Shown in pieces: positions 22,646-31,528 of a DNA stretch of 35,720 nucleotides. The DNA is from Lachnospiraceae bacterium (GTDB lineage Bacteria > Bacillota > Clostridia > Lachnospirales > Lachnospiraceae). Where the stretch lies: assembly GCA_017455005.1 (NCBI GenBank), contig JAFTBX010000003.1, positions 1-35,720 on the forward strand. The letters run 5' to 3'. Made by a program: the position numbers and the translations under genes. Numbering within the stretch: the stretch's first letter is position 1; each line of letters opens with the position of its first letter. The notes below the pieces were generated by a model, which was not told the origin of the DNA, made no database searches, and saw only the letters and a program-made list of their open reading frames with translations.

Positions 22646-23392
22646 ATGGAACTGCAGGATTTTTTTAAAGTGCACCCCAGGGCGGCCATCGCTTTTTCGG
22701 GAGGCGTTGATTCGGCATATCTGCTGTACGCTGCAGGAAAATATGCAAAAGACGTGACGGCCTACTATGTCCATGCGGCATTTCAGCCGGCTTTTGAACT
22801 GGAAGACGCAAAGCGGCTGGCCGCAGATATTGGCGCGAAGATGAAGATCCTGGAGGTGGATGTGCTTTCCGACGAGACTGTCGTGGCCAATCCGCCTGAC
22901 CGGTGTTACTACTGCAAGCGTCAGATTTTCGGCAACATTCTCCGGGCGGCAGCAGAAGACGGGTATACGCTGGTATTGGACGGGACCAATGCCTCGGATG
23001 ATGCGGGCGACCGGCCGGGGATGAAAGCGCTGAAGGAACTGGAGGTACGTTCGCCTCTGAGAGAATGCGGTCTGACAAAGACAAGGATCCGGGAACTTTC
23101 GAGGGAAGCCGGACTCTTTACCTGGAACAAGCCGTCTTATGCCTGCCTTGCGACCAGAATCCCGACAGAGACCCGGATCACAGCCGGGATCCTGCAATCG
23201 ACGGAAGCGGCGGAGACGTTTCTGTTTGGACTTGGCTTTACGGACTTCCGCATAAGATACCTCGACGGACATGCGCGTTTGCAGGTTCCTGAAGATCAGC
23301 TGGAAGCCGTGCTTCACAACCGTACGCAGATCCTCGGGGAATTGAAACAATATTATAAGTCGGTCATGCTGGACCTTGAAACAAGATCATGA
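22646..23392 (+). CDS. larE: LarE, ATP-dependent sulfur insertase for the nickel-pincer cofactor
   Basis: This 248-residue PP-loop protein has SGGVDS at 18-23 and adds sulfur to the pyridinium biscarboxylic acid precursor made by LarB. Lactobacillus plantarum LarE sacrifices one cysteine per sulfur. Here three cysteines are in the positions I recall for the cluster-bearing type: C87 and C90 in DRCYYCKR and C167 in YACLATR. This suggests a [4Fe-4S] enzyme that can turn over. AGGAAG precedes the ATG. It is the first gene of larE-larB-larC. Confidence 0.92.
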   Translation: MELQDFFKVHPRAAIAFSGGVDSAYLLYAAGKYAKDVTAYYVHAAFQPAFELEDAKRLAADIGAKMKILEVDVLSDETVVANPPDRCYYCKRQIFGNILRAAAEDGYTLVLDGTNASDDAGDRPGMKALKELEVRSPLRECGLTKTRIRELSREAGLFTWNKPSYACLATRIPTETRITAGILQSTEAAETFLFGLGFTDFRIRYLDGHARLQVPEDQLEAVLHNRTQILGELKQYYKSVMLDLETRS

Positions 23393-23416
23393 CCGGAAGA
23401 TGAGGCAGGTTATACT

Positions 23417-24172
23417 ATGAACACAGAGATCAAAAGAGTTCTGGAAGGCGTCAGGGACGGAGAGATCTCCGTTGATGACGCGCTTCTCAAGATCAAGCAG
23501 GAGCCTTTCACGGACCTCGGTTATGCGATGATCGATCATCATCGCAAGATACGGCAGGGTGCTGCGGAGGTGATCTACGGCGCCGGCAAGACAGCGGAGC
23601 AGATCAGCGGTATTGTGCAGGTTCTGAAAGAGAAAGGCAATGACGCGATCCTGATCACCCGTATATCGCCGGAAAAGGCAGCAGCTGTCGGAAAAGACCA
23701 TAAACTGGACTATCATCCGGACGCAAAGGTCGGCATTGTCGGTAAACTTCCGGTTCCGGACGGGATCGGGAAGATCGTCGTTGCTACCGGGGGCACGAGC
23801 GACATTCCGGTGGCGGAGGAAGCTGCGCTTACGGCGGAGATCCTGGGCAATGAAGTCGTTCGTCTTTATGATGTCGGCGTCGCAGGGATCCACCGGCTGC
23901 TTTCCCATACGGATATTATTATGTCTGCCAGCGTGATCATTGCGATCGCAGGTATGGAAGGCGCGCTCGCAAGCGTGCTCGGCGGTCTTGCAGACTGTCC
24001 TGTGATCGCTGTCCCGACCAGCGTCGGATACGGCGCCTCCTTCGGCGGCGTGGCAGCGCTTTTATCCATGTTGAATTCCTGCGCAAGCGGCGTGTCGGTC
24101 GTCAATATCGACAACGGATTCGGAGCGGGGTATCTGGCCAGCATGATTAATCACGAGAGTAAGAAGGGATAA
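23417..24172 (+). CDS. larB: LarB, nicotinic acid adenine dinucleotide carboxylase/hydrolase
   Basis: This 251-residue protein carboxylates C5 of NaAD and cleaves the phosphoanhydride to give the pincer precursor. The N-terminal part (EPFTDLGYAMIDHHRKIRQG) is LarB-specific. The C-terminal half is PurE-like, with VVATGGTSDIPVAEEA, YDVGVAGIHRL, VPTSVGYGASFGGVAALLSML and NIDNGFGAGYLA. It lies between larE and larC, 12 bases before larC. Confidence 0.94.
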   Translation: MNTEIKRVLEGVRDGEISVDDALLKIKQEPFTDLGYAMIDHHRKIRQGAAEVIYGAGKTAEQISGIVQVLKEKGNDAILITRISPEKAAAVGKDHKLDYHPDAKVGIVGKLPVPDGIGKIVVATGGTSDIPVAEEAALTAEILGNEVVRLYDVGVAGIHRLLSHTDIIMSASVIIAIAGMEGALASVLGGLADCPVIAVPTSVGYGASFGGVAALLSMLNSCASGVSVVNIDNGFGAGYLASMINHESKKG

Positions 24173-24184
24173 CGGTGATAAATT

Positions 24185-25537
24185 ATGAAAACATTGTACT
24201 TTGACCTTGGTATGGGCGCAGCCGGCGATATGCTGACGGCGGCGCTTCTGGAGCTTTTTCCTGAGAAAGAACAGGAAGCGATCATAGAGGAACTGAACAG
24301 CTGCGGGATCCCGAAGGTGACTTTCCGTAAGGATGCCTCTGTCAAATGCGGTATCACCGGCACACATATGACCGTGCTGGTTGACGGCGTGGAAGAAACG
24401 GAGCATATGCATGATCATCATGAGCATGACCATGAACACAGTCACGATCACGAGCATAGCCACGACCATGACCACGATCACGAGCATAACCACGGCCATG
24501 ACCACGATCACGAGCATAGCCATGACCATGAACATGAACACTCTCATGAGCATGAACATTCCCACGGCGGTCACACGCATTCGCATACAGGCATGGCGGG
24601 CATTAACCATATCATCAACGATCACATGACACTGCCGGAAGAGGTGAAAGCTGACATCCGTGCCGTTTACGGCCTGATCGCGGAAGCGGAGAGCCATGCG
24701 CACGGCGTACCGGTCACTGAGATCCATTTCCATGAGGTCGGCACCTTTGACGCGGTGGCGGATGTGGCGGCAGTCTGCCTGCTGATCCGGAAGATTGCTC
24801 CGGATAAGATCATGGCTTCACCGGTCAATACGGGAACCGGCCAGGTCCGCTGCGCACATGGCCTGATGCCTGTACCGGCACCGGCGACGGCATTCTTACT
24901 GCAGGGGATCCCGATGTACGATAACGGTATCCGGAGCGAACTTTGCACACCGACCGGAGCCGCGCTGCTGAGGCACTTCGTTGACGAATTCGGCAGTATG
25001 CCTGTGATGCGGACGGAAAAGATCGGCTACGGTATGGGCAAAAAGGACTTCGAAGCTGCCAACTGCGTTCGCGTGATCCTGGGAACCATGGAAGAACGGA
25101 TGGCAGCGGCATCCGGCAGCACGGACCAGATCATTGAACTCGTCTGCAACATCGACGATATGACTGCGGAGGAAATCGGATTTGCGTTTGACAGACTGTT
25201 TGAGGCGGGAGCCGTGGACGTGTTTACAGTCGCGGCCATGATGAAGAAAAACCGTCCCGGAACTATCCTTCACGTACTCTGCAAAGAAGAACGAAGAGAT
25301 GCGGTGGTTGGAGCGATCTTTGCAAATACCACGACGATCGGGATCAGGGAAGCGGTCATGAACCGATATGTTCTGGATCGTTCCGAATTTGCAAAAGAAA
25401 CACCGTACGGCGCCATTCGCGTCAAGAAAGTCAGCGGCTACGGTGTCGAGCGGGAAAAGTTCGAATATGATGATCTGGCGATGGCATCCCGCAAGGGGAA
25501 TATGAGCATCGCAAAACTGAAAGCGCAGCTGCGTTAA
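24185..25537 (+). CDS. larC: LarC, nickel insertase for the pincer cofactor, with His-rich insertion
   Basis: This 450-residue protein is the CTP-dependent cyclometallase that inserts nickel into the pincer ligand. The opening YFDLGMGAAGDML is typical. Residues 74-134 form a very His-rich segment (31 histidines alternating with Asp, Glu and Ser), likely a nickel store. The C-terminal half (NIDDMTAEEIGFAFDRLF, AAMMKKNRPGTILHVLC) is the catalytic domain. In L. plantarum larC is split and joined by ribosomal frameshifting; here it is a single frame. No larA or other pincer-dependent racemase is in the window. Confidence 0.95.
   Translation: MKTLYFDLGMGAAGDMLTAALLELFPEKEQEAIIEELNSCGIPKVTFRKDASVKCGITGTHMTVLVDGVEETEHMHDHHEHDHEHSHDHEHSHDHDHDHEHNHGHDHDHEHSHDHEHEHSHEHEHSHGGHTHSHTGMAGINHIINDHMTLPEEVKADIRAVYGLIAEAESHAHGVPVTEIHFHEVGTFDAVADVAAVCLLIRKIAPDKIMASPVNTGTGQVRCAHGLMPVPAPATAFLLQGIPMYDNGIRSELCTPTGAALLRHFVDEFGSMPVMRTEKIGYGMGKKDFEAANCVRVILGTMEERMAAASGSTDQIIELVCNIDDMTAEEIGFAFDRLFEAGAVDVFTVAAMMKKNRPGTILHVLCKEERRDAVVGAIFANTTTIGIREAVMNRYVLDRSEFAKETPYGAIRVKKVSGYGVEREKFEYDDLAMASRKGNMSIAKLKAQLR
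24404..24586 (+). repeat. low-complexity His/Asp/Glu codon repeat inside larC
   Basis: The DNA consists of alternating CAT/CAC and GAT/GAC/GAG codons over about 180 bases, with imperfect repeats of GACCACGATCACGAGCATA. It encodes the metal-binding segment of LarC. Such DNA can change length by slippage, so the number of histidines may vary between strains. Confidence 0.85.
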
Positions 25538-25551
25538 CCTGATCATACAGC

Positions 25552-25599
25552 AAAAAGATGAGCCGAAGAAGTCGGGAGTTTCCCGGTTCTCCGGCTCAT
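25552..25599 (-). terminator. terminator of the MFS gene, between it and larC
   Basis: ATGAGCCG (25558-25565) pairs with CGGCTCAT (25592-25599) and an inner CGGGA/TCCCG extends the hairpin. On the minus strand CTTTTT follows. The plus-strand side lacks a good T run. Confidence 0.75.
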
Positions 25600-25661
25600 T
25601 TGCCGTTCATAATGCCTGATTGTCTGTCCGGCGGTGCGATGCTGCCGGTGGAAGACAGGGA

Positions 25662-26885
25662 TTACTGCGCCTGCCTGCGCATCTTAAGATACTGTCTCTG
25701 CACAGCGAAGATCGTAAATGCTCCGAACGCCGTAAACATCCAGAAGGCGGGCACATAGGAACCGCCGCAGCGGTCCGCGATCAGACCGGGAACCAGGGTA
25801 AAAACGAGAGAGCCGAAGGTATACATCTTCTGGAAACGCTGGATCGTCTCGTCATACATTTCCGGCTCGCTTAAGTCTCCTGCCCAGGCGGCGGGACCGG
25901 TCATGGCAATACTGACGCCGACATCAAAAGCAGCAATACTTATGTACATCGCAAGGTCTGAACGAACTACGCAGAGAAGCGCCATACCGATCACCATGAG
26001 TGAACCGTAGATGTAGTTGCACCAGTAGGTTGAGAAGCGGTCTGCGACCCAGCCGAAAAGGAACTTGCCGGCTGAAGCAAAAACCGAGCCGATGGAAAAG
26101 GCGATTGCGATGGTTTCAGGACGAAAGCCCTGGCCGTTTAAAAGAACGGTCAGATGATTGTATCCCGGATTGGCAACGACACCGAGCATGAAAAGCGCCG
26201 GAAGCAGGAAGAACCAGTCGCCCGGATCGATCCTGCGGGAATGTGTCGATTTTTTTGCGGCGGGACCGGCTTCTTCCGTGTCGGCGGTATCACCATAGGG
26301 ATGCAGGCCGAGATCGGAGGGACTGTTGCGGTAGATCAGGAAACAAAGGATGACAACTGCGCCGATACAGATGGCTTCGGCCAGAAAAGTCACGGAAAGA
26401 CCGTTATGCTCGATGCTCCAGGTGATAAGCGAGGGGATACCGATCAGCGCGAACGTGCTGCCCATGGTCGAGATCGACATGGCGACATTGCGCTTTTGCC
26501 GAAACCACCGGTTGAGCATCATGGAGACGGGCAGCGTGGCACCGAGACCGTAGCCGATACCGGTCAGAGCGGATCCCGCGATAAACATATAATAATGAAA
26601 AGCGAGTGCGTAGAGCACAAAACCAAGGGCAGCCATAAGACCCGCGATCAGAAGACCGAGACGCATGGAAAATGTCTTATAATACCAGCCGGACACCGCT
26701 ACGGAGAGGAAACCGAACAGGCTTCTCGTGAGCAGGATCGTGGAAGACTGCGTATTGGTAATGCCGAATTCCTTCAGGATATATGGAAGGTGTAAGGAAA
26801 AGGCGTTGCAGGCGAGTCCCGCGATACAGAAAAATGTCAGCGTAGTCGCTACGCAGATCAGATACGCATAGTGAAATCTTTTCAT
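25662..26885 (-). CDS. MFS transporter, monocarboxylate/OFA-like
   Basis: This 407-residue protein has about 12 hydrophobic segments in two halves joined by a hydrophilic loop near residues 190-225 (DTADTEEAGPAAKKSTHSRR). The loop between segments 2 and 3 (SGWYYKTFSMRLGLLIAG) and the GIGYGLGATLPVSMMLNRWFRQKRNVAMS segment resemble oxalate/formate or monocarboxylate transporters of the major facilitator superfamily. A role in lactate uptake would fit the convergent lar operon, but this is inference. The substrate is not readable from sequence. An AGGT precedes the ATG by about five bases. Confidence 0.82.
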   Translation of the reverse strand: MKRFHYAYLICVATTLTFFCIAGLACNAFSLHLPYILKEFGITNTQSSTILLTRSLFGFLSVAVSGWYYKTFSMRLGLLIAGLMAALGFVLYALAFHYYMFIAGSALTGIGYGLGATLPVSMMLNRWFRQKRNVAMSISTMGSTFALIGIPSLITWSIEHNGLSVTFLAEAICIGAVVILCFLIYRNSPSDLGLHPYGDTADTEEAGPAAKKSTHSRRIDPGDWFFLLPALFMLGVVANPGYNHLTVLLNGQGFRPETIAIAFSIGSVFASAGKFLFGWVADRFSTYWCNYIYGSLMVIGMALLCVVRSDLAMYISIAAFDVGVSIAMTGPAAWAGDLSEPEMYDETIQRFQKMYTFGSLVFTLVPGLIADRCGGSYVPAFWMFTAFGAFTIFAVQRQYLKMRRQAQ

Positions 26886-26976
26886 ACCAAACCTAAATTT
26901 ATAACGTAAAGAAAAAGTTCACTGAGTACTGTAGCACATGTTTCGGGGAAATGGTATTAAAAAATTACATTTCATA

Positions 26977-26985
26977 TGATATAAT
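26977..26985 (+). promoter_or_regulatory. extended -10 promoter of the two-component genes
   Basis: TGATATAAT is a TGn-extended consensus -10, 27 bases before the response regulator ATG. No good -35 is present. Confidence 0.6.
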
Positions 26986-27012
26986 AATCGGAAGTATGAA
27001 ATGGAGGCCCCT

Positions 27013-27696
27013 ATGGCGGATAAAGTTCTGATCGTTGACGATGATAAGTCGGTCATCGACATACTCTACAAAGTCATCAAGAGCAACGGTATCGAAGCAG
27101 ACCTTGCGCACAGCGGCGAGGAGGCGATCGTGATGGTGGGCGGGAATCAATATGACCTGATCCTGCTCGATATTAACATGCACGGAATCGACGGCTTTGA
27201 AGTTATCCGGATCCTTCGTGACCGTGGTTTCAACATTCCGATCATCGTCGTCAGCGGTCGAAAAGAAGACTATGATATGATCTTCGGACTGGATATCGGC
27301 GCGGACGACTACATCACCAAACCGTTCAATCCTGTCACGCTCGGCGCCAAGGTCAAGGCAATGATCCGACGAAATAAAGGAAGCCTCCAGGGACGTGAAA
27401 ATACGATCGAGGCGGGACCATTTGTATATAATACAAGTACGCTGCGCCTGTACAAAAACGGACAGGAGCTGAATCTGACTTCCAAGGAAAACGCGATGAT
27501 GAAGCTTTTCCTGGATAATGTCAATGCCATCTTTTCCAAAGATATGATCTATGAGATGATCTGGGGCGATACCATCATCGATGAGAATGCGATCATGGTC
27601 TATATAAACCGCCTCCGCCAGAAAATCGAGGACGATCCGTCACATCCGAAGTTTATTCAGAACGTGCGAGGACTGGGATACAGATTTGTGATCTGA
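27013..27696 (+). CDS. OmpR/PhoB-family response regulator
   Basis: This 227-residue regulator has a receiver domain (acidic pocket DDD at 9-11, phosphorylated D53 in LLDIN, lysine in ITKPFNP) and a winged-helix DNA-binding domain ending RQKIEDDPSHPKFIQNVRGLGYRF. GGAGG at 27003-27007 sets the ATG at 27013, four residues inside the longer frame. It overlaps the kinase gene by TGATG, so the two form one signalling pair. The adjacent ABC operon is a plausible target. Confidence 0.92.
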   Translation: MADKVLIVDDDKSVIDILYKVIKSNGIEADLAHSGEEAIVMVGGNQYDLILLDINMHGIDGFEVIRILRDRGFNIPIIVVSGRKEDYDMIFGLDIGADDYITKPFNPVTLGAKVKAMIRRNKGSLQGRENTIEAGPFVYNTSTLRLYKNGQELNLTSKENAMMKLFLDNVNAIFSKDMIYEMIWGDTIIDENAIMVYINRLRQKIEDDPSHPKFIQNVRGLGYRFVI

Positions 27697-29504
27697 TGAG
27701 AGATTCTTTTCAAGAACTGAACAGCCGTTTCCGCCGACTGTCCATTGCGCTGGCGCTTATCCTGATCGTCAGCGGACTGATTGCCGGCGCGGCATTCGCA
27801 AGAGAAAGCAGAAGGGTTATCATCCAACAGCAGGAGGATAACCTTTTTGATATTGCCAAATCCACGGACCGCAATGTCGCCAATCTGATCAAGCGCTGTC
27901 AGGATGAGGTTTTTTACCTCTCAAACCGCAATGACTTCGCGCAGGCCGAAACGATGTATCTGCGAGACGGCGCTTCCTCCAATCTCTGGTTCTGGCTGCG
28001 TGACAATACGATGAACTTAAGCAAGCTCAATTCCGCCATCATTGCCATTGAAGACGGACATACAGTGCTGTCTTCGCATATGGAATATCTGATGGATTAC
28101 AGTTTTTACTCTGAACTGGGCAGCGATATCCTGAAGCTGTGTATCGCTCCGAACGGGGAGTACTACCTTGCTTTTATGTTTCGGAGTCCCGCCGGCAATC
28201 TGCAGTATGCTGCTCTGATGGACCTGCCGGCATTTTACCGGCAGATCGCCGGCAATGAACTTGCGGAGGGAGACTCCATCTTGCTGTTCAATGAAGAGTT
28301 CAACCTGCTGGTCAGCAACGACGGGGATGAGGTCCGGGTAGACCGCCCGGGTGATCCGGACGCAAAGGTATGGAATGAGAACGGCATCAAGGTCATGCGC
28401 TCGTTTCTTGAGAACCGCACGGAGAGAACAGGTGCCTTCGAATTCACCGACATCAACGAGGACAGCTATACCGAATGTGTGGCGATCTATCCTGTACGCG
28501 GAAACGACAACGGCATCTTTACGGTCGCGGTGGCGACTCCGTATGATATGATGATCCAGCCGCTGAGCCGCATCAATATGATTCTGATTCTCTGCGGGCT
28601 CGTGATCGTTGCCGGCCTGGCGCTGCTGATCTACGACATACTTCTACTCAATCAGGAACGGGCAGTGAGCAACCGCAAGGTGGAAGAACTTCGCCGGGAG
28701 AACGAATCCATGGAGCAGCTGATGCGTACGACCCAGGAACTGGAGCATGTACAGCGTCTGGAGATGATCGGAACGATGACCTCCGGCATCGCGCATGAGT
28801 TCAATAACCTTCTGACACCGATTATGGGCTACAGCATCATGACACTCGAGAAGATCCCTGAGGAAGACAGCGAGCTTTCGGAGAATATTATCGAGATCTA
28901 CAACGCGTCGCGGAAGGCAAAGGATGTGATTCGCAGGCTGTCGGAGCTATCCCGTAAAAATGTTTCCGCGACGATGGTAAAGCTCTCGCCGGATGATGTG
29001 ATCAGGAAGGTCTGGGAAACCGCGCTGCCTGCCAAGCCGAAGACTGTGGAACCGCAGATCCGGACTGAGGCGGGGGGCTGGATGTTTTCCGCCAACGAGA
29101 CACAGATCACACAGGTTCTGCTGAACCTGGTCATCAATGCCTTCCACGCGATGGAAGAGACCGGAGGAACGCTGCAGCTTTTGACCCGCGCGGTCAACGT
29201 GACGAATGAAGTGGTCTTTCAGATCAGTGATACCGGAACAGGTATCCCGGAAGAGATCCTGCCGCATATCTTTGACCCGTTTTTTACGACCAAGGAAGCG
29301 GGTAAGGGCACCGGCCTCGGCCTTGCGATCGCCAAGAATGTGGTCGACCAGTATCACGGAACGATCAGCGTCAAGTCCGAGCCTGGCAAGGGCAGTACCT
29401 TTACGGTCCGGCTCCCGGGCATCCGGCCAGAACAGTCATCGCAGAGTCCGGCAGAGGGGGAGAAAGCGGAAGAAAATCCCGGAACAGTAGACATAAGTGG
29501 TTAA
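27696..29504 (+). CDS. membrane sensor histidine kinase
   Basis: This 602-residue kinase has a first membrane segment (about 15-35), a large extracellular region of some 255 residues, a second membrane segment (about 293-317), a coiled linker, and a HisKA-type dimerisation domain with phosphorylated H367 in [12 protein letters not shown]. An HATPase domain follows ([32 protein letters not shown]). The extracellular part could be a dCache-like ligand-binding module, although I see no defining motif. The HEFNN motif is the NtrB-like type, an unusual match for an OmpR-type partner. A terminator follows. Confidence 0.88.
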   Translation: MRDSFQELNSRFRRLSIALALILIVSGLIAGAAFARESRRVIIQQQEDNLFDIAKSTDRNVANLIKRCQDEVFYLSNRNDFAQAETMYLRDGASSNLWFWLRDNTMNLSKLNSAIIAIEDGHTVLSSHMEYLMDYSFYSELGSDILKLCIAPNGEYYLAFMFRSPAGNLQYAALMDLPAFYRQIAGNELAEGDSILLFNEEFNLLVSNDGDEVRVDRPGDPDAKVWNENGIKVMRSFLENRTERTGAFEFTDINEDSYTECVAIYPVRGNDNGIFTVAVATPYDMMIQPLSRINMILILCGLVIVAGLALLIYDILLLNQERAVSNRKVEELRRENESMEQLMRTTQELEHVQRLEMIGTMTSGIAHEFNNLLTPIMGYSIMTLEKIPEEDSELSENIIEIYNASRKAKDVIRRLSELSRKNVSATMVKLSPDDVIRKVWETALPAKPKTVEPQIRTEAGGWMFSANETQITQVLLNLVINAFHAMEETGGTLQLLTRAVNVTNEVVFQISDTGTGIPEEILPHIFDPFFTTKEAGKGTGLGLAIAKNVVDQYHGTISVKSEPGKGSTFTVRLPGIRPEQSSQSPAEGEKAEENPGTVDISG

Positions 29505-29507
29505 TGA

Positions 29508-29551
29508 AACGGTGTTTTGTGAAATATGCAACAAGGCACCGTTGCTTTTTT
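29508..29551 (+). terminator. probable terminator after the kinase gene
   Basis: AACGGTG (29508-29514) pairs with CACCGTT (29537-29543) around a 22-base loop; six T follow at 29546-29551. Confidence 0.65.
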
Positions 29552-29660
29552 GTTAAATTGGACTTGACGAATCTTAATAAAATGTAAGCCAACCGTAATC
29601 TTCATTTATGACTCATATGTTTTAATTTAGATGCATGGCATTATGTAAGAGGAGGTATAT

Positions 29661-30635
29661 ATGTTACGCTACATTGTAAAGAGACTGTTGTTCATGTTAG
29701 TGACGCTATCATGTACGATCATTTTTGTCTTTACGCTGCTTGAGTTTACCCCCGGTGATCCCGCGAAGATCATCCTGGGTCAGACAGCGAATGAGGAGGC
29801 GCTGGAGGCGATCCGTCTGCAGTTCCATCTCAATGATCCCTACATCGTCAGACTGGGCAGATATTTCGTCCAGCTGCTGCACGGGGATCTGGGCACGTCT
29901 TATATCACCAGACAGCCGATCGCAGGTGCGATCGCAGCACGTCTTCCGCTGACGCTGCGCATCGCGTTCTTCGGTATTCTGGTCGGTGCCTGCATCGGTA
30001 TTCTTGCAGGAACCATCTCTGCGGTTAAGCAGTTCTCTATCGCTGACCGTGTTCTGACATTTATTTCCCTGTTCGGTAACTCCGCTCCTTCTTTCTGGAC
30101 CGCGATGTTGTTCGTTCTGATCTTTGCGGTCAAGCTCCAGGTGCTGCCGGCAACCGGTTCTTACGGGTTTAAGTATTGGATCCTGCCTGTAGCCACCATT
30201 GGCCTGCAATGCAGTTCGGGTGTTACCCGTATGACGCGTTCTTCCGTTCTGGAGGTTATCCGTCAGGACTATATCCGTACTGCAAGAGCAAAGGGTCAGG
30301 TTGAGTGGAAGGTCGTCATCAGCCATGCGCTTCGTAATGCATTTATTCCGATTCTGACACAGCTTTCCGGTGAGTTCTGCGGATATCTTGGCGGTACCGT
30401 TCTGGTCGAGTCCGTATTCGCTATTCCCGGTATCGGTAACTACGTTCTGGATGCCGTCAAGAAGATGGACACCCCGGTTGTTCTTTCCGGTATCGTCATC
30501 ATCTGCGCGATGTGCTCCGTGATCATCCTGGTCGTCGATATCCTTTACTCATTCATCGATCCGCGTATCAAGGCTACGTTCGGATTCGGCGTGAAGAAAA
30601 AGAAGACTGCCAAGGCAGCAGGAGGTAGTAAGTAA
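29661..30635 (+). CDS. oligopeptide/dipeptide ABC transporter permease, DppB-like
   Basis: This 324-residue inner-membrane protein has the DppB/OppB layout: an N-terminal membrane segment (LLFMLVTLSCTIIFVFTLLEF), the conserved PGDPAKIILG after it, then five more segments, with the EAA coupling loop ARAKGQVEWKVVISHALRNAFIP. AGAGGAGG precedes the ATG. It starts the operon and overlaps the next gene by one base. Confidence 0.92.
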   Translation: MLRYIVKRLLFMLVTLSCTIIFVFTLLEFTPGDPAKIILGQTANEEALEAIRLQFHLNDPYIVRLGRYFVQLLHGDLGTSYITRQPIAGAIAARLPLTLRIAFFGILVGACIGILAGTISAVKQFSIADRVLTFISLFGNSAPSFWTAMLFVLIFAVKLQVLPATGSYGFKYWILPVATIGLQCSSGVTRMTRSSVLEVIRQDYIRTARAKGQVEWKVVISHALRNAFIPILTQLSGEFCGYLGGTVLVESVFAIPGIGNYVLDAVKKMDTPVVLSGIVIICAMCSVIILVVDILYSFIDPRIKATFGFGVKKKKTAKAAGGSK

Positions 30636-31507
30636 TGGCTAAGAAAGACGGATATAAGAAGGAAAAGCTTGGCCAGAGCCAGTTTCAGCTGGCATGGATC
30701 AGACTGAAGGAGAACAAGTTCGCCCTGGTCAGCTTATACATTATTTGCGCGATCATCCTGATCGCTATCTTTGCACCGCTGCTTGCGCCTTATGATTATG
30801 CGGCACAGAACTACGATGAGATCCTGATGTTCCCCAGCCTGAAGCATCCTTTCGGCACGGACCAGTTCGGACGTGATATCTTCAGCCGTGTTATTTACGG
30901 AACAAGATACTCCATCACCATCGGTCTCTGCACCATGATCTTCTCATGCATCCTCGGTGTTACCCTGGGTACCATCGCAGCTTACTATCCGAAGCTCGAT
31001 AACCCGATCATGCGTTTCCTGGATATCTTCGGATCTATCCCGGACATGGCACTGCTGATGTGCCTGGTCGTTATCATGGGTTCCAACATGCGGAACATGA
31101 TCATCGCTCTGGGTCTGTACTATACCCCCGGTTATGCGCGTCTGGCGAGAGCTAAGGTTCTGACGCTGCGCAACGAAGAGTACGTGGAGGCTTCCATCGC
31201 TCTCGGCGCAAGTGACGCCCGTATCCTTCTGACACACATCCTTCCGAATGCGGTCGCCCCGCTGATCGTTCGTTTCACGATGGCTACCGGCGGTTCCATT
31301 CTGGAAGCAGCAGGCCTTTCCTTCATCGGTCTCGGCATTCAGCCGCCGAAGCCTGAGTGGGGTCTTATGATCTCACAGGGCCGTGGTTTCCTGAGCACAA
31401 ACTGGTACTATCCGATCCTTCCGGGTCTGTGTATCGTACTCTTGAGCTACTGCCTGAACTATCTTGGCGACGGTCTGAGAGATGCTCTTGACCCGCGTCT
31501 GAATTAA
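30635..31507 (+). CDS. oligopeptide/dipeptide ABC transporter permease, DppC-like
   Basis: This 290-residue permease pairs with the DppB-like subunit. It has the N-terminal OppC domain (KLGQSQFQLAWIRLKENKFALVSL), HPFGTDQFGRDIFSRVIYGTR, and the coupling loop EASIALGASDARILLTHILPNAVAPLIV. Six membrane segments are expected. Confidence 0.93.
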   Translation: MAKKDGYKKEKLGQSQFQLAWIRLKENKFALVSLYIICAIILIAIFAPLLAPYDYAAQNYDEILMFPSLKHPFGTDQFGRDIFSRVIYGTRYSITIGLCTMIFSCILGVTLGTIAAYYPKLDNPIMRFLDIFGSIPDMALLMCLVVIMGSNMRNMIIALGLYYTPGYARLARAKVLTLRNEEYVEASIALGASDARILLTHILPNAVAPLIVRFTMATGGSILEAAGLSFIGLGIQPPKPEWGLMISQGRGFLSTNWYYPILPGLCIVLLSYCLNYLGDGLRDALDPRLN

Positions 31508-31528
31508 TAAGAAGGCGAGGTAAGCATA

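Noticed and set aside
24404..24586. Repeated DNA that could suggest a CRISPR or minisatellite
   Set aside because: No constant repeat with unique spacers; it is in frame within larC and encodes a His/Asp/Glu segment.
29560..29660. Promoter for the ABC operon (TTGACG at about 29565)
   Set aside because: No -10 at a suitable distance; several weak combinations exist and none stands out.
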